Of a DNA stretch of 40,789 bases, positions 27,025 through 34,949 are shown one piece after another. The DNA lies in assembly GCA_903922465.1 (NCBI GenBank), contig CAIXTV010000213.1:1-40789 (forward strand), written 5' to 3'. Position 1 is the first letter of the stretch. The number at the start of each line of letters is the position of its first letter. The notes beneath the pieces are model-generated. The model was not told the DNA's origin, made no database searches, and saw only the letters and a list, made by a program, of their open reading frames with translations. A program made the position numbers and the translations under genes. The DNA comes from an uncultured bacterium (GTDB taxonomy: Bacteria; Bacteroidota; Bacteroidia; Bacteroidales; CAIXTV01).

Positions 27025-27059
27025 AAAACCTACTAGGTTTTAAAAACCTCATAGGTTTT
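27025..27059. repeat. Two adjacent AAAACCT..AGGTTTT palindromes
   Basis: The first (27025-27041) is AAAACCTA-C-TAGGTTTT, a perfect 17-base odd palindrome; the second (27043-27059) is AAAACCT-CAT-AGGTTTT. Together they can form two small hairpins or one larger one. I recall similar CCTACTAGGTTT elements as dispersed intergenic repeats in Bacteroidota. Confidence 0.7.
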
Positions 27060-27782
27060 GGCTCTAATTATGTGCTTAGTGTATATATAGGATCTTCTAG
27101 ATTAATAGACTTTTTGGCAAGACCCAAATTTCAAGTTCAAAGACCCAAGAGGCGCCCCCCCCCCCATTTGAAACCTCATTGCGAGGAACTGACCTGCCCC
27201 ACAGGCAGGGAAGCACGAAGCAATCTCAAGACCAAAAGCTGTTTTGACGTTTAGCAGGGAAAAATAGAACACAGCTGACACTGATTCAAGAACCGCTGAT
27301 TAATTATGATTTGATTGCTGATACTACAGACTCTAGATATTGAGAATTAGAAAAATGAGTTGAGTTTCAATCCTGATTGGGACCAATGAAAATTAGGCGA
27401 ACAACAATTAGAATAAATTATATGATGTAATTTATATTTCTTTAATTTCACTCTTTTTACATTCATATTTTATCGTATATATTAACTACACATCTAAATT
27501 TTCACCCAAAAACAAGAAATTTGAATTTAAAATATGCCGCTTACAAGTTAAATTCAACCCCCTTAAATCTAATTACAGAATAAAGCACCCCGCTGAAAGC
27601 CTTGCTAATCGCCTAACCTAAAAGTTTAACAAGGATTTAACTATTATTATGATTGGAAATTTTGTCAATATAAAATTTAATGCTTACTTAGCAGCGCTTT
27701 TTCTCGTAAGAGTTTTTAATTTCTTACGTAATTAGTATTAATATTTTTTTTTGAACTTTAAATAACTTAAATCAGTTTTACA

Positions 27783-28550
27783 ATGGCAACAGGAATTCAA
27801 ATCAGCAACTTAATCGTTCTTAAAATGAATGCTAAAGGCAAAGTGGCAGACCTGGTACAACAAGGCTTAGACCAAGATGCAAGTTCTGTTACAGAACTTT
27901 CAGGCATTACGCACAACGATGTAGCTATGCATGGTCTTGCAACCACGCTTCTAACAGTAAATACCAATTATCATAGAAACCCGCCAACGGCTACAAAAAA
28001 TGCAGTTACAATTGCTATAGGCAATCTTGCTGATGCGTATAATGAAAATGCTGCTGAAATTCAAATTATTGCCCGCAAAGAGGCAAAATCGGCAGGTGAT
28101 GTGACTGTGGGGATTGATATTGTTGAAAAAGCTAATTATAGACTAAAGGATGTGCCCGGTCCTATAGAAATTGCTTTTAAAGTAGAAAATGATGGACAGG
28201 GTGCCGTTAAAATTAGTACCAAATCAATAGGTCAAGGTACTATTTATATACGTGAATTTGGTAAGACAACAGGTTTAGAAGTTGTGCCACCGTTAGCAAA
28301 CCGAAAGGAATTGCTTGTAAGTGGTGAAACTGAAATACGTTTAGAAGACTTGGAAAGATTTACGATGTATGCTTTTCGCGAAGCAAGCATAGTGCCCATT
28401 AGTCGCAAGGCAGATAGTGCTACCAAATTAACAGAGACGGAGAAAAAAGCAACGCCAAGTGCTATTACGAGAGCGCATCGCCGCATTTATAGTGCAAATG
28501 TTGAAACCAACTATGAATATTCTCCCTGGTTCTGGTTGATGGTTCAGTAA
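27783..28550 (+). CDS. Unrecognised cytosolic protein, helical N-half and beta C-half
   Basis: A 255-residue protein with no recognised family, signal peptide or membrane segment. Residues 1-125 look helical, with LADAYNENAAEIQIIARKEA. Residues about 130-215 look like an Fn3- or Ig-like beta-sandwich (PIEIAFKVENDGQGAVKIS, then LEDLERFTMYAFREASIVP). The tail YEYSPWFWLMVQ is rich in aromatic residues. A strong terminator follows at 28584, and a 21-bp tandem array starts 145 bases after the stop. It parallels the protein at 12007-12897 in general layout and in having an array next to it, but no sequence similarity is evident by eye. Confidence 0.75.
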   Translation: MATGIQISNLIVLKMNAKGKVADLVQQGLDQDASSVTELSGITHNDVAMHGLATTLLTVNTNYHRNPPTATKNAVTIAIGNLADAYNENAAEIQIIARKEAKSAGDVTVGIDIVEKANYRLKDVPGPIEIAFKVENDGQGAVKISTKSIGQGTIYIREFGKTTGLEVVPPLANRKELLVSGETEIRLEDLERFTMYAFREASIVPISRKADSATKLTETEKKATPSAITRAHRRIYSANVETNYEYSPWFWLMVQ

Positions 28551-28583
28551 TTAGCAAAGACTTATTTTCGACTTAGAAAATTT

Positions 28584-28621
28584 GCGCTAAGGTTTATAAA
28601 AAAAAACTTAGCGCTTTCTTT
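28584..28621 (+). terminator. Rho-independent terminator
   Basis: Arms GCGCTAAG (28584-28591) and CTTAGCGC (28607-28614), A-rich loop, followed by TTTCTTTTTT. It ends the transcript of the unrecognised 255-residue protein. Confidence 0.85.
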
Positions 28622-28694
28622 TTTAGTTTTATCAAGACGTGATAAAAGCTTGACATAGTAGCCTTAAAATCTACTTCGGTATAGGAAAATATAT

Positions 28695-28904
28695 CCGCTA
28701 TAGGGGCTAATGCAGCCGCTATAGGGGCTAATGCAGCCGCTATAGGGACTAATGCAGCCGCTATAGGGGCTAATGCAGCCGCTATAGGGGCTAATGCAGC
28801 CGCTATAGGGATTAATGCAGCCGCTATAGGGATTAATGCAGCCGCTATAGGGGCTAACACTTCCCCTATAGGGGCTAACACTTCCCCTATAGGGGCTAAC
28901 ACAT
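28695..28904. repeat. Tandem array of ten 21-bp units (CCGCTATAGGGGCTAATGCAG)
   Basis: Ten uninterrupted 21-base units. The first eight begin CCGCTATAGGG, the last two CCCCTATAGGGG, a perfect 12-base palindrome; in the other units the palindrome has one mismatch per arm. Unit ends change from AATGCAG to AACACTT in units 8-9 and AACACAT in unit 10. A minus-strand frame repeats APIAAAL without stops (116 codons from a TTG at 28944); one plus frame (AIGANAA) is also open within the array. No spacers, so not CRISPR. Confidence 0.95.
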
Positions 28905-29159
28905 TAGCGACTGAGGCAGATGATTTCTTGCTAAGTGCTAACAATTATATGATTAGGGAAAGATAGTTTTGATTAGAAATGTTGTTTGGTGGGCAAAATA
29001 TAAAAGATAAAGCTGGTAATGTAGGCAAATAAAGGATTGGGCTTTTGGATAAAGGAGTGTTTGATTGATGGGGGCGTTTATGCTAATTATTTCTGATTAT
29101 GTAGCTTTTAATGTAATTCCTTATAAAGTCAATAAAAGTTAGCACTAAACATAAGAGAC

Positions 29160-29400
29160 TCACCCTGCTCGGCATAGATTGAGCGCAGCTCAACGGAGGT
29201 TTCTCCGTCGTTCTATTTTTGTAGCATTTGCACCTTGTTTACTATATCCCCCGCTCGGCTAAGATTCCACCTCAGTCGAATATCTCCTTTCAGGCTTTGC
29301 CTGTATTCCAAATCTTAGGCATATAACAAAATACATGTTGCGGTTAAGCGGAATTTGCAATTCCGCTTTGAACACAGGATAATTTGCAATTATCTATTTT
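29160..29400. repeat. REP-like hairpin cluster
   Basis: Several short palindromes lie close together: TGAGC-GCA-GCTCA (29180-29192), ACGGAG-GTTT-CTCCGT (29193-29208), CTAAGATT (29259-29266) with AATCTTAG (29311-29318) enclosing CAGGC-TTT-GCCTG (29291-29303), AAGCGGAAT-TTGCA-ATTCCGCTT (29346-29368) and GATAAT-TTGCA-ATTATC (29378-29394). The last two share the TTGCA loop, like REP elements mobilised by Y1 (RAYT) transposases. CTGCTCGGCATAGATT and CCGCTCGGCTAAGATT also repeat directly. No transposase is present here. Confidence 0.75.
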
Positions 29401-29465
29401 GATAAAATCACCTCCCCTTTCTAAGCCTCAAATCTGAAAATATTATATCATTCAAAAGAATTCAT

Positions 29466-29473
29466 TACTTTTG
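29466..29473 (+). promoter_or_regulatory. -7 promoter motif for the CBS-domain gene (TACTTTTG)
   Basis: A TAnnTTTG match 34 bases before the ATG at 29507. Confidence 0.6.
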
Positions 29474-29506
29474 ATACTTCTTTTTTAATGATTAAAACCA
29501 CCTAAT

Positions 29507-30169
29507 ATGCAAGCTATAGATTTAATAACCGAAGAGGTTCTAACTATTAAAACATCCGACACAGCCAGTGCTGCTTTGGCGTTTATGGATGATTTAAAAG
29601 TCTCCCATTTGCCCATAGTAAACCATCAGGAGCTATTGGGCTTGATTTCGGAAAGCGATATTTATGAAGCCAATGCCTTCGACGAAAGCATAGGAAGCCT
29701 CAACCTTAAAAATAAAGGTGCATGTGTAAGCCATCAGCAACATATCTTCGACATCGTGGCCATTATGCATCAACAACAATTGAGTGTGTTGCCAGTGGTT
29801 GATGATAAAAACAATTATCTGGGTTCGATTACGCTTAAAGCTTGCATGGATGCTTTTGCACTACTCACTTCTGCCGACCAAAAAGGGGGTGTGATTATCC
29901 TCGAAATCAATCAGCACGATTACAATCTTACCGAAATCTCCAACATAGTTGAATCGAACGACCTGAAAATCCTATCACTTTTCTTTACTTCTCATTCTGA
30001 CTCAACCAAAATTGAAGTCACCATTAAACTTAATCGCAATGAATTGGGGGCTGTGTTGCAAACTTTTAACCGCTATAATTATAATATTACGGCTTCGTAT
30101 GCTGCCGAAGAAGATTCGGATTACCTTAGAGAACGCTACGATTCGTTGATGAATTACTTAAATATATAA
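29507..30169 (+). CDS. CBS-pair protein with C-terminal ACT-like domain
   Basis: A 220-residue cytosolic protein. Two CBS motifs form a Bateman module (about 1-125: AALAFMDDLKVSHLPIVNHQELLGLISESDIY and QQLSVLPVVDDKNNYLGSITLKACMD). The remainder (KGGVIILEINQHDYNLTEISNIVES...) looks like an ACT-type ligand domain. CBS pairs sense adenine nucleotides or S-adenosylmethionine; no catalytic domain is attached, so a regulatory role is likely but the partner is unknown. Bacteroidota commonly place such a gene just before nadK and the DUF6089-uppS-bamA cluster, as here. Confidence 0.85.
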   Translation: MQAIDLITEEVLTIKTSDTASAALAFMDDLKVSHLPIVNHQELLGLISESDIYEANAFDESIGSLNLKNKGACVSHQQHIFDIVAIMHQQQLSVLPVVDDKNNYLGSITLKACMDAFALLTSADQKGGVIILEINQHDYNLTEISNIVESNDLKILSLFFTSHSDSTKIEVTIKLNRNELGAVLQTFNRYNYNITASYAAEEDSDYLRERYDSLMNYLNI

Positions 30170-30239
30170 AGGAGTTAATTTGCTTCAATAATATTATGAC
30201 AAAACAAAAATCATTAATAAACCACCGATTTATTTCTTT

Positions 30240-30310
30240 GTTAATCTTAGTGCTTTTGAATCTTTGTGGCGAAAATTAATGCACGAAGACACTAAGACTC
30301 GAAGAACACA
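30240..30310. repeat. Degenerate dispersed inverted repeat
   Basis: The words CTTAGTGC..TTTGTGGC and GCACGAAGACACTAAGACTCGAAG form an imperfect inverted repeat about 60 bases long. The same vocabulary (CGAAG, GTGGC) is in the cleaner element at 24656-24741, suggesting one dispersed family. A 27-codon open frame (30196-30279) overlaps it and was not accepted. Confidence 0.5.
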
Positions 30311-30388
30311 CCAAATTTGCATTAAAATTCAATTCATCAAAATAAAAAATGTTGTATCCTGTCAGATATATATATAATGACTCAATGA

Positions 30389-31792
30389 ATGCTTAAATAT
30401 CTCATTTTTCTTTTTGTGCTTTTTAATGTCTTATTCGTGAGGAGTCAAACGAATCAAGGAAACAGCAATCCTAATTATATTGTAAATAAAATTGAGTTTC
30501 AGGGGAATCATAAAACCAAAGCTTACATCCTGCAAAGAGAACTGATTTTCGATATAGGGGATACGCTAAGCGAATCGGAATTAAACGCTAAACTCACGAA
30601 ATCGAAAGAAAATTTATTGAATTTATCGCTATTCAATTTTGTCACTATCGAATATTCTAGCGATAAAAACAAACAAATAAACTTCCTCGTTCAAGTGGTT
30701 GAACGTTGGTATCTATGGCCTCAAATCATATTGGATATACCGGGTCAAAACATAAACACCTGGCTGCGCACCACCGATTTATCGAAAGTAAATTATGGCA
30801 TCTGGCTTGCTCAAGGAAACTTCAGAGGCCGAAACGAAGTTTTAAAACTCAGATTCGGCTTGGGCTTCGACGAACAGTTGGGGGTTTCTTATTCGCTGCC
30901 TTATATCAATAAAAAACTCACTACGGGTATATCGCTCGAAGCATTATATATCCAGAATCATCAAGCTATGATTGAACTGCTGAACAATAAAAGGCAATAT
31001 ATCAGAACCAACAATCAATATCTCAGAAAATCAATTATGATGGGTTTGGGGATGAACTTAAGGAGGAATATTTACAACACCCATATTGTGAAACTTTCAT
31101 ACCAAAACGATCATTTTGCTGATACTTTGGCCCTCATTAATCCCGAATTTACGGGAAACCGTCAAATAACAAACCACTATTTCAGTTTGTATTATAAATA
31201 TAAAAACGATTTACGCGACAATAAATCTTATCCACTAAAGGGTCATTATTTTGATGTTGAATATCAGCAAAACGGATTTGATTTTATGAATGATAATATC
31301 GATTATGGTTTTTTGCATTCAAGCTACCGCCGATTTATGCATCTTTTCGATGGCTATTATTATCAGTTTACACTGAATGGGCTTTATAACATGGGGAGCA
31401 AGCAGCCTTTCTACCTCAGGCGCGATGTTGGAGGCGAAGCAGATGAAGTGAGTGGCTACGAATATTACCTGATCCCTTGCAACTATAGCCTATCGATTAG
31501 AAATAACTTGAAAGTAACCCTGTTGAAGCCACATGTGTTTAAATTTGGCTTCATTCCATGGGAAAAATTCAGCAAAATACACTATGCATTTTATTTAAAC
31601 GTATTTTCAACCTATAGTTTTATAAAAAATAAAACCCCCGATATTCTTAACTCACTGGGCAATTCATGGCTTTTTGCTTCAGGAGTTGGAATTGATTTTG
31701 TAACATATTATGATAAGGTATTTCGTTTTGAAGTATCTTTGAACAGAAAAAACGAAATGGGTTTTTTCATCCATCTTAATTCAGCATTATAA
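30389..31792 (+). CDS. Short BamA/TamA-like outer-membrane protein (one POTRA plus barrel)
   Basis: A 467-residue exported protein: signal peptide 1-19 (MLKYLIFLFVLFNVLFVRS), then one POTRA domain (about 30-112: YIVNKIEFQGNHKTKAYILQ..., DTLSESELNAKL, LFNFVTIEY), then a beta-barrel of the Omp85 bacterial surface antigen family ending in an aromatic-rich strand. The EVSGYEYY segment may correspond to the VRGF loop of BamA. It is much shorter than the true bamA at 35699. Its stop codon directly abuts the nadK ATG, so the two are co-transcribed. It might be an auxiliary insertase or an outer-membrane translocator; its substrate is not evident. Confidence 0.82.
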   Translation: MLKYLIFLFVLFNVLFVRSQTNQGNSNPNYIVNKIEFQGNHKTKAYILQRELIFDIGDTLSESELNAKLTKSKENLLNLSLFNFVTIEYSSDKNKQINFLVQVVERWYLWPQIILDIPGQNINTWLRTTDLSKVNYGIWLAQGNFRGRNEVLKLRFGLGFDEQLGVSYSLPYINKKLTTGISLEALYIQNHQAMIELLNNKRQYIRTNNQYLRKSIMMGLGMNLRRNIYNTHIVKLSYQNDHFADTLALINPEFTGNRQITNHYFSLYYKYKNDLRDNKSYPLKGHYFDVEYQQNGFDFMNDNIDYGFLHSSYRRFMHLFDGYYYQFTLNGLYNMGSKQPFYLRRDVGGEADEVSGYEYYLIPCNYSLSIRNNLKVTLLKPHVFKFGFIPWEKFSKIHYAFYLNVFSTYSFIKNKTPDILNSLGNSWLFASGVGIDFVTYYDKVFRFEVSLNRKNEMGFFIHLNSAL

Positions 31793-32668
31793 ATGAAATT
31801 AGCATTCTACGGAAAATCTATTGGCAGCGAAAGTATTTCCTATTTTCAGCAACTTCTCACTTTGCTTGAAAACTCCGGCTTCGAAACTTTGATTTATGAG
31901 CCTTTTTACAAGACCATTGTTCAGAAAGTTAAGTTCTCGAAGGGCTTTGGCATATTTAATCATGCATCTGAAATTGCAGATTGCGATTTCTTGTTTTCGA
32001 TAGGAGGTGATGGCACTTTGCTCGATTCTGTTACTATGGTAAGAGATTCGAATATTCCTATTATTGGGATTAATATGGGTCGTCTTGGATTCTTATCAAG
32101 CATCCCAAAAGAAGAAATAGATGGAGCCATCAACAACATCATTAATGGGAATTACAGCATTGAACAAAGAACTTTATTGAGCTTAACTACCCAAAACAAT
32201 CATTTCGGGGAATTAAATTTCGCATTGAACGACATTGTTATTTATAAGAAAAATCCTTTTTCGCTCATTAAAATTAAAACTTTCCTAAACGATGTGTATC
32301 TGAACACCTATTGGGCCGATGGTTTAATTATTGCCACACCAACAGGTTCCTCAGCCTATTCATTGAGTTGTGGAGGACCTATCATCACGCCACAATCAGA
32401 GAACTTTATCCTCACTCCTATTGCTTCCCATAATCTTACGGTGAGACCAATTGTCATTCCCGACACCGATGAAATTAGAATTGTGGTTGAAGGAAGAGAT
32501 AAAGATTGTTTTGTGAGCCTCGATTCGCGAATCGAAAACATCATGGAAAGTGTCGAACTTAAAATTAAAAAAGCACCTTTCAAAGTAACATTGCTGAGAA
32601 TGAATGATAAAGATTACTTTGGAACTTTACGTGATAAGTTAAAATGGGGATTAGATAATAGAAATTAG
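31793..32668 (+). CDS. nadK: NAD kinase
   Basis: A 291-residue cytosolic enzyme phosphorylating NAD to NADP. Family signatures: SIGGDGTLLDSV with GGDGT at 71-75, GINMGRLGFLS, FALNDIVIYK, ADGLIIATPTGSSAYSLSCGGPI, and ASHNLTVRPIVIP. It begins on the base after the upstream stop (TAAATG), an arrangement that suggests translational coupling. It belongs to the conserved gene neighbourhood leading to uppS and bamA. Confidence 0.97.
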   Translation: MKLAFYGKSIGSESISYFQQLLTLLENSGFETLIYEPFYKTIVQKVKFSKGFGIFNHASEIADCDFLFSIGGDGTLLDSVTMVRDSNIPIIGINMGRLGFLSSIPKEEIDGAINNIINGNYSIEQRTLLSLTTQNNHFGELNFALNDIVIYKKNPFSLIKIKTFLNDVYLNTYWADGLIIATPTGSSAYSLSCGGPIITPQSENFILTPIASHNLTVRPIVIPDTDEIRIVVEGRDKDCFVSLDSRIENIMESVELKIKKAPFKVTLLRMNDKDYFGTLRDKLKWGLDNRN

Positions 32669-32812
32669 TTTCATTAGACTTTATCGCGAAAACAAAAAAA
32701 TAATCAAACCTAAACATTTTAATAACCCAACATCATCCTCTAACAAAAAAAGCCTTTTCATCCCCAATGAATTCGAATTTTAAATACAGGATAAACTAAT
32801 TGATTAATCGAA

Positions 32813-33844
32813 ATGAAACTAAAAAGAATTGACTTAAGAAGCGATACTGTTACAAAACCCACACCCTTAATGCTTGAAGCTATGTTATCAGCAGAAGTAG
32901 GAGATGATGTTTTTGAAGATGATCCCACGGTAAAGCAACTTGAGCAAAAAATTGCTGCAATGTTTGGAATGGAAGCAGCATTGTTCTGCACTTCGGGAAC
33001 AATGACCAATCAATTAGCCATTCGTGTGCATTGTTCTCCTGGCAACGAAGTCATCTGCGATCAACTTTCACACATCTATCAATATGAAGGCGGAGGAATT
33101 GCACTCAATGCATTTTCTTCGGTTAAAACGCTTTTGGGTAATAGAGGCAGGTTAACATCCTATCAGGTTGAAGCGGCTATTAATAATCCTAAGGACATTC
33201 ATCAGCCAATTAGCAAATTGGTTTCTCTTGAAAATACCGTAAACAAAGGTGGCGGAAGCATATATGATGTTGAAGAAATTTTGAAAATCAAAAATGTTTG
33301 TGAACAAAATAATTTAAGTCTCCACCTTGACGGAGCACGACTTTTTAATGCTCTTGTAGAAACGAATGAAAGCCCATTAGTATACGGAAGTATATTTAAC
33401 TCCATTTCTATTTGTTTGTCAAAAGGTTTGGGATGCCCTGTGGGGTCATTGTTATTAGGGGAAAAGGATTTGATTCAGCAGGCAAAACGTTTTCGGAAAG
33501 TAATGGGTGGAGGATGGCGACAAGCAGGATATCTTGCAGCAGCAGGTATATATGCACTCGATAATAATATCGAAAGGCTAAAAGATGATCATAAAAGGGC
33601 AAAAACTATCGGACAAATTCTTTTGGGAAAAGCATTTGTAAAAGACATTTATCCCATTGAAACCAACATCGTAATCTTTGAATTACCTTCAGATATTCTT
33701 GCTTCAGATTTTGTTGCAAGAATGGCAGAGATGAACATTTATTGTGTTACTTTCGGAAAACACTTGGTTCGTTTTGTAACCCACCTTGACTTTACGGATG
33801 AACAGATGACGTATTTCGAACAATGCATTAATTCCTTTTCTTGA
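32813..33844 (+). CDS. ltaE: Low-specificity L-threonine aldolase
   Basis: A 343-residue pyridoxal-phosphate enzyme that splits L-threonine (and allo-threonine) into glycine and acetaldehyde. The start IDLRSDTVTKPTPLMLEAML, FCTSGTMTNQLAI, the LHLDGARLFNA segment carrying the Asp and Arg that bind the cofactor, and the Schiff-base Lys204 in SKGLGCPVGS are typical. It occupies the usual gap between nadK and the DUF6089 gene, where many relatives have nothing, and could supply glycine to the cleavage system represented by gcvT. 144 bases separate it from nadK. Confidence 0.94.
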   Translation: MKLKRIDLRSDTVTKPTPLMLEAMLSAEVGDDVFEDDPTVKQLEQKIAAMFGMEAALFCTSGTMTNQLAIRVHCSPGNEVICDQLSHIYQYEGGGIALNAFSSVKTLLGNRGRLTSYQVEAAINNPKDIHQPISKLVSLENTVNKGGGSIYDVEEILKIKNVCEQNNLSLHLDGARLFNALVETNESPLVYGSIFNSISICLSKGLGCPVGSLLLGEKDLIQQAKRFRKVMGGGWRQAGYLAAAGIYALDNNIERLKDDHKRAKTIGQILLGKAFVKDIYPIETNIVIFELPSDILASDFVARMAEMNIYCVTFGKHLVRFVTHLDFTDEQMTYFEQCINSFS

Positions 33845-34010
33845 TGATTAAATTCCAACTTTGATTTGAGACTTATTTGCAGTTTTTAACTTTAGGTCAA
33901 ATATAAAACCATCTGTATCAAAAATAAACCTAAAACCTTAAATATTTCCCGAAAAAATAATCAAAAGCCCATTACTGCATTACTCATAACCCTTTGTGTG
34001 ATTTTTTTTA

Positions 34011-34018
34011 TACTTTTG
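34011..34018 (+). promoter_or_regulatory. -7 promoter motif for the DUF6089-uppS-bamA unit (TACTTTTG)
   Basis: A TAnnTTTG match 36 bases before the ATG at 34055; it probably drives DUF6089, uppS and bamA together. Confidence 0.65.
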
Positions 34019-34054
34019 CAATATTATTAATCACATCACGTTAGTAATCGTAAA

Positions 34055-34864
34055 ATGAACAAGTTTCTATTAAGTATCGTTTTTTTTCTGCTTGTTTTGG
34101 CTTCAGTTTCTGCACAACGTCATGAATTAGGGGTTTTTGCAGGAGGTTCATATTATCTTGGGGATTTAAATCCTTCAGGTCATTTTGAACAATCGCAGCC
34201 AGCAGTAGGATTAATTTATCGCTATAACATCAATCCTCGATGGGCAATCAGAGTAAATGCCTTATTTGGGTCGGTTGAAGCAAGTGATGCTGTAAACAAT
34301 AAGAACAATCCGCGCAATCTTAGTTTTAAGTCACCAATTACTGAGTTTTCAGTATTAACGGAACTTAATTTCGTTCAATTCTATACTAAAAGTGAGAAGT
34401 ATCGCTTTACTCCATATATTTTCGCGGGATTAGGTATTTTTAATTTCAATCCTCAGGCACAATATGAAGGAAAATGGTATGAATTGCAACCTTTAGGCAC
34501 CGAAGGTCAGGGAGTGGCTGGAGGAAAAAGTCTTTATGCTTTAACTAACGCCAACTTCCCTTTTGGAATTGGGATTAAAATCGGTCTATTTAAAGTAGTA
34601 TGTGTTGGATTAGAATGGGGAATGCGAAAAACATTTACTGATTATCTTGATGATGTTAGCACAACTTATGTAAAGGCAAGTGTTTTTAATACCAATGATG
34701 AATACTCAACAATTGCAACAATTCTTGCAGACCGTTCGGAGGTAAAACATATAGCAGGAGCTCAAAGAGGGAACTCTTCGAACAACGATTGGTATAACTT
34801 TTATGGTGTTACAATTTCTTTTCATTTGGGTAAAAAAGAAAGCACTTGTTCTTCATTCAAATAA
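34055..34864 (+). CDS. DUF6089 family outer-membrane beta-barrel-like protein
   Basis: A 269-residue exported protein; signal peptide 1-20 (cleavage after SVSA-Q). The mature part begins HELGVFAGGSYYLGDLNPSG, typical of DUF6089, and alternates aromatic and polar residues as in an outer-membrane barrel of 8-10 strands (FTPYIFAGLGIFNFNP, FPFGIGIKIGLFKVVCVGLEWGMRKTFTDYLDDVS). Function unknown; the conserved place directly before uppS and bamA suggests a role in envelope assembly. 85 bases separate it from uppS. Confidence 0.85.
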   Translation: MNKFLLSIVFFLLVLASVSAQRHELGVFAGGSYYLGDLNPSGHFEQSQPAVGLIYRYNINPRWAIRVNALFGSVEASDAVNNKNNPRNLSFKSPITEFSVLTELNFVQFYTKSEKYRFTPYIFAGLGIFNFNPQAQYEGKWYELQPLGTEGQGVAGGKSLYALTNANFPFGIGIKIGLFKVVCVGLEWGMRKTFTDYLDDVSTTYVKASVFNTNDEYSTIATILADRSEVKHIAGAQRGNSSNNDWYNFYGVTISFHLGKKESTCSSFK

Positions 34865-34949
34865 AGAGAAAAGATCAAATAACATATTTTAACTATTTCA
34901 AAAATTTCTTATTGAAAAAAACGATTAATTTTGCTTTCTTAACAATATA

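Larger units (their letters stand above)
26829..27782. other. 954-base gene-poor region with repeat debris
   Basis: No supported gene. It contains an imperfect direct repeat (CAAATTTCAA(A/G)TTC... at about 26956-26981 and 27125-27149), two adjacent palindromes at 27025-27059, an 11-base C run at 27155-27165, and a segment at about 27177-27235 of the ATTGCGAGG...GAAGCAAT type that is widely dispersed in Bacteroidota intergenic DNA. The 89-codon open frame at 26985-27254 runs through this debris and is not believed to be a gene. Confidence 0.65.
28551..29506. other. 956-base intergenic region: terminator, 21-bp array, hairpin cluster
   Basis: Holds the terminator at 28584, the 21-bp array, about 255 bases of plain AT-rich DNA, the REP-like hairpin cluster at 29160-29400, and the promoter motif of the CBS gene. 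No confident gene. Confidence 0.6.

Noticed and set aside
26985-27254. 89-codon open frame between the M49 peptidase and the next gene
   Set aside because: It runs through palindromes, a poly-C tract and dispersed-repeat sequence, has no recognisable domain and no promoter motif.
30196-30279. 27-residue hydrophobic peptide frame
   Set aside because: It lies largely in a degenerate dispersed repeat and has no promoter motif; the hydrophobic stretch is probably accidental.
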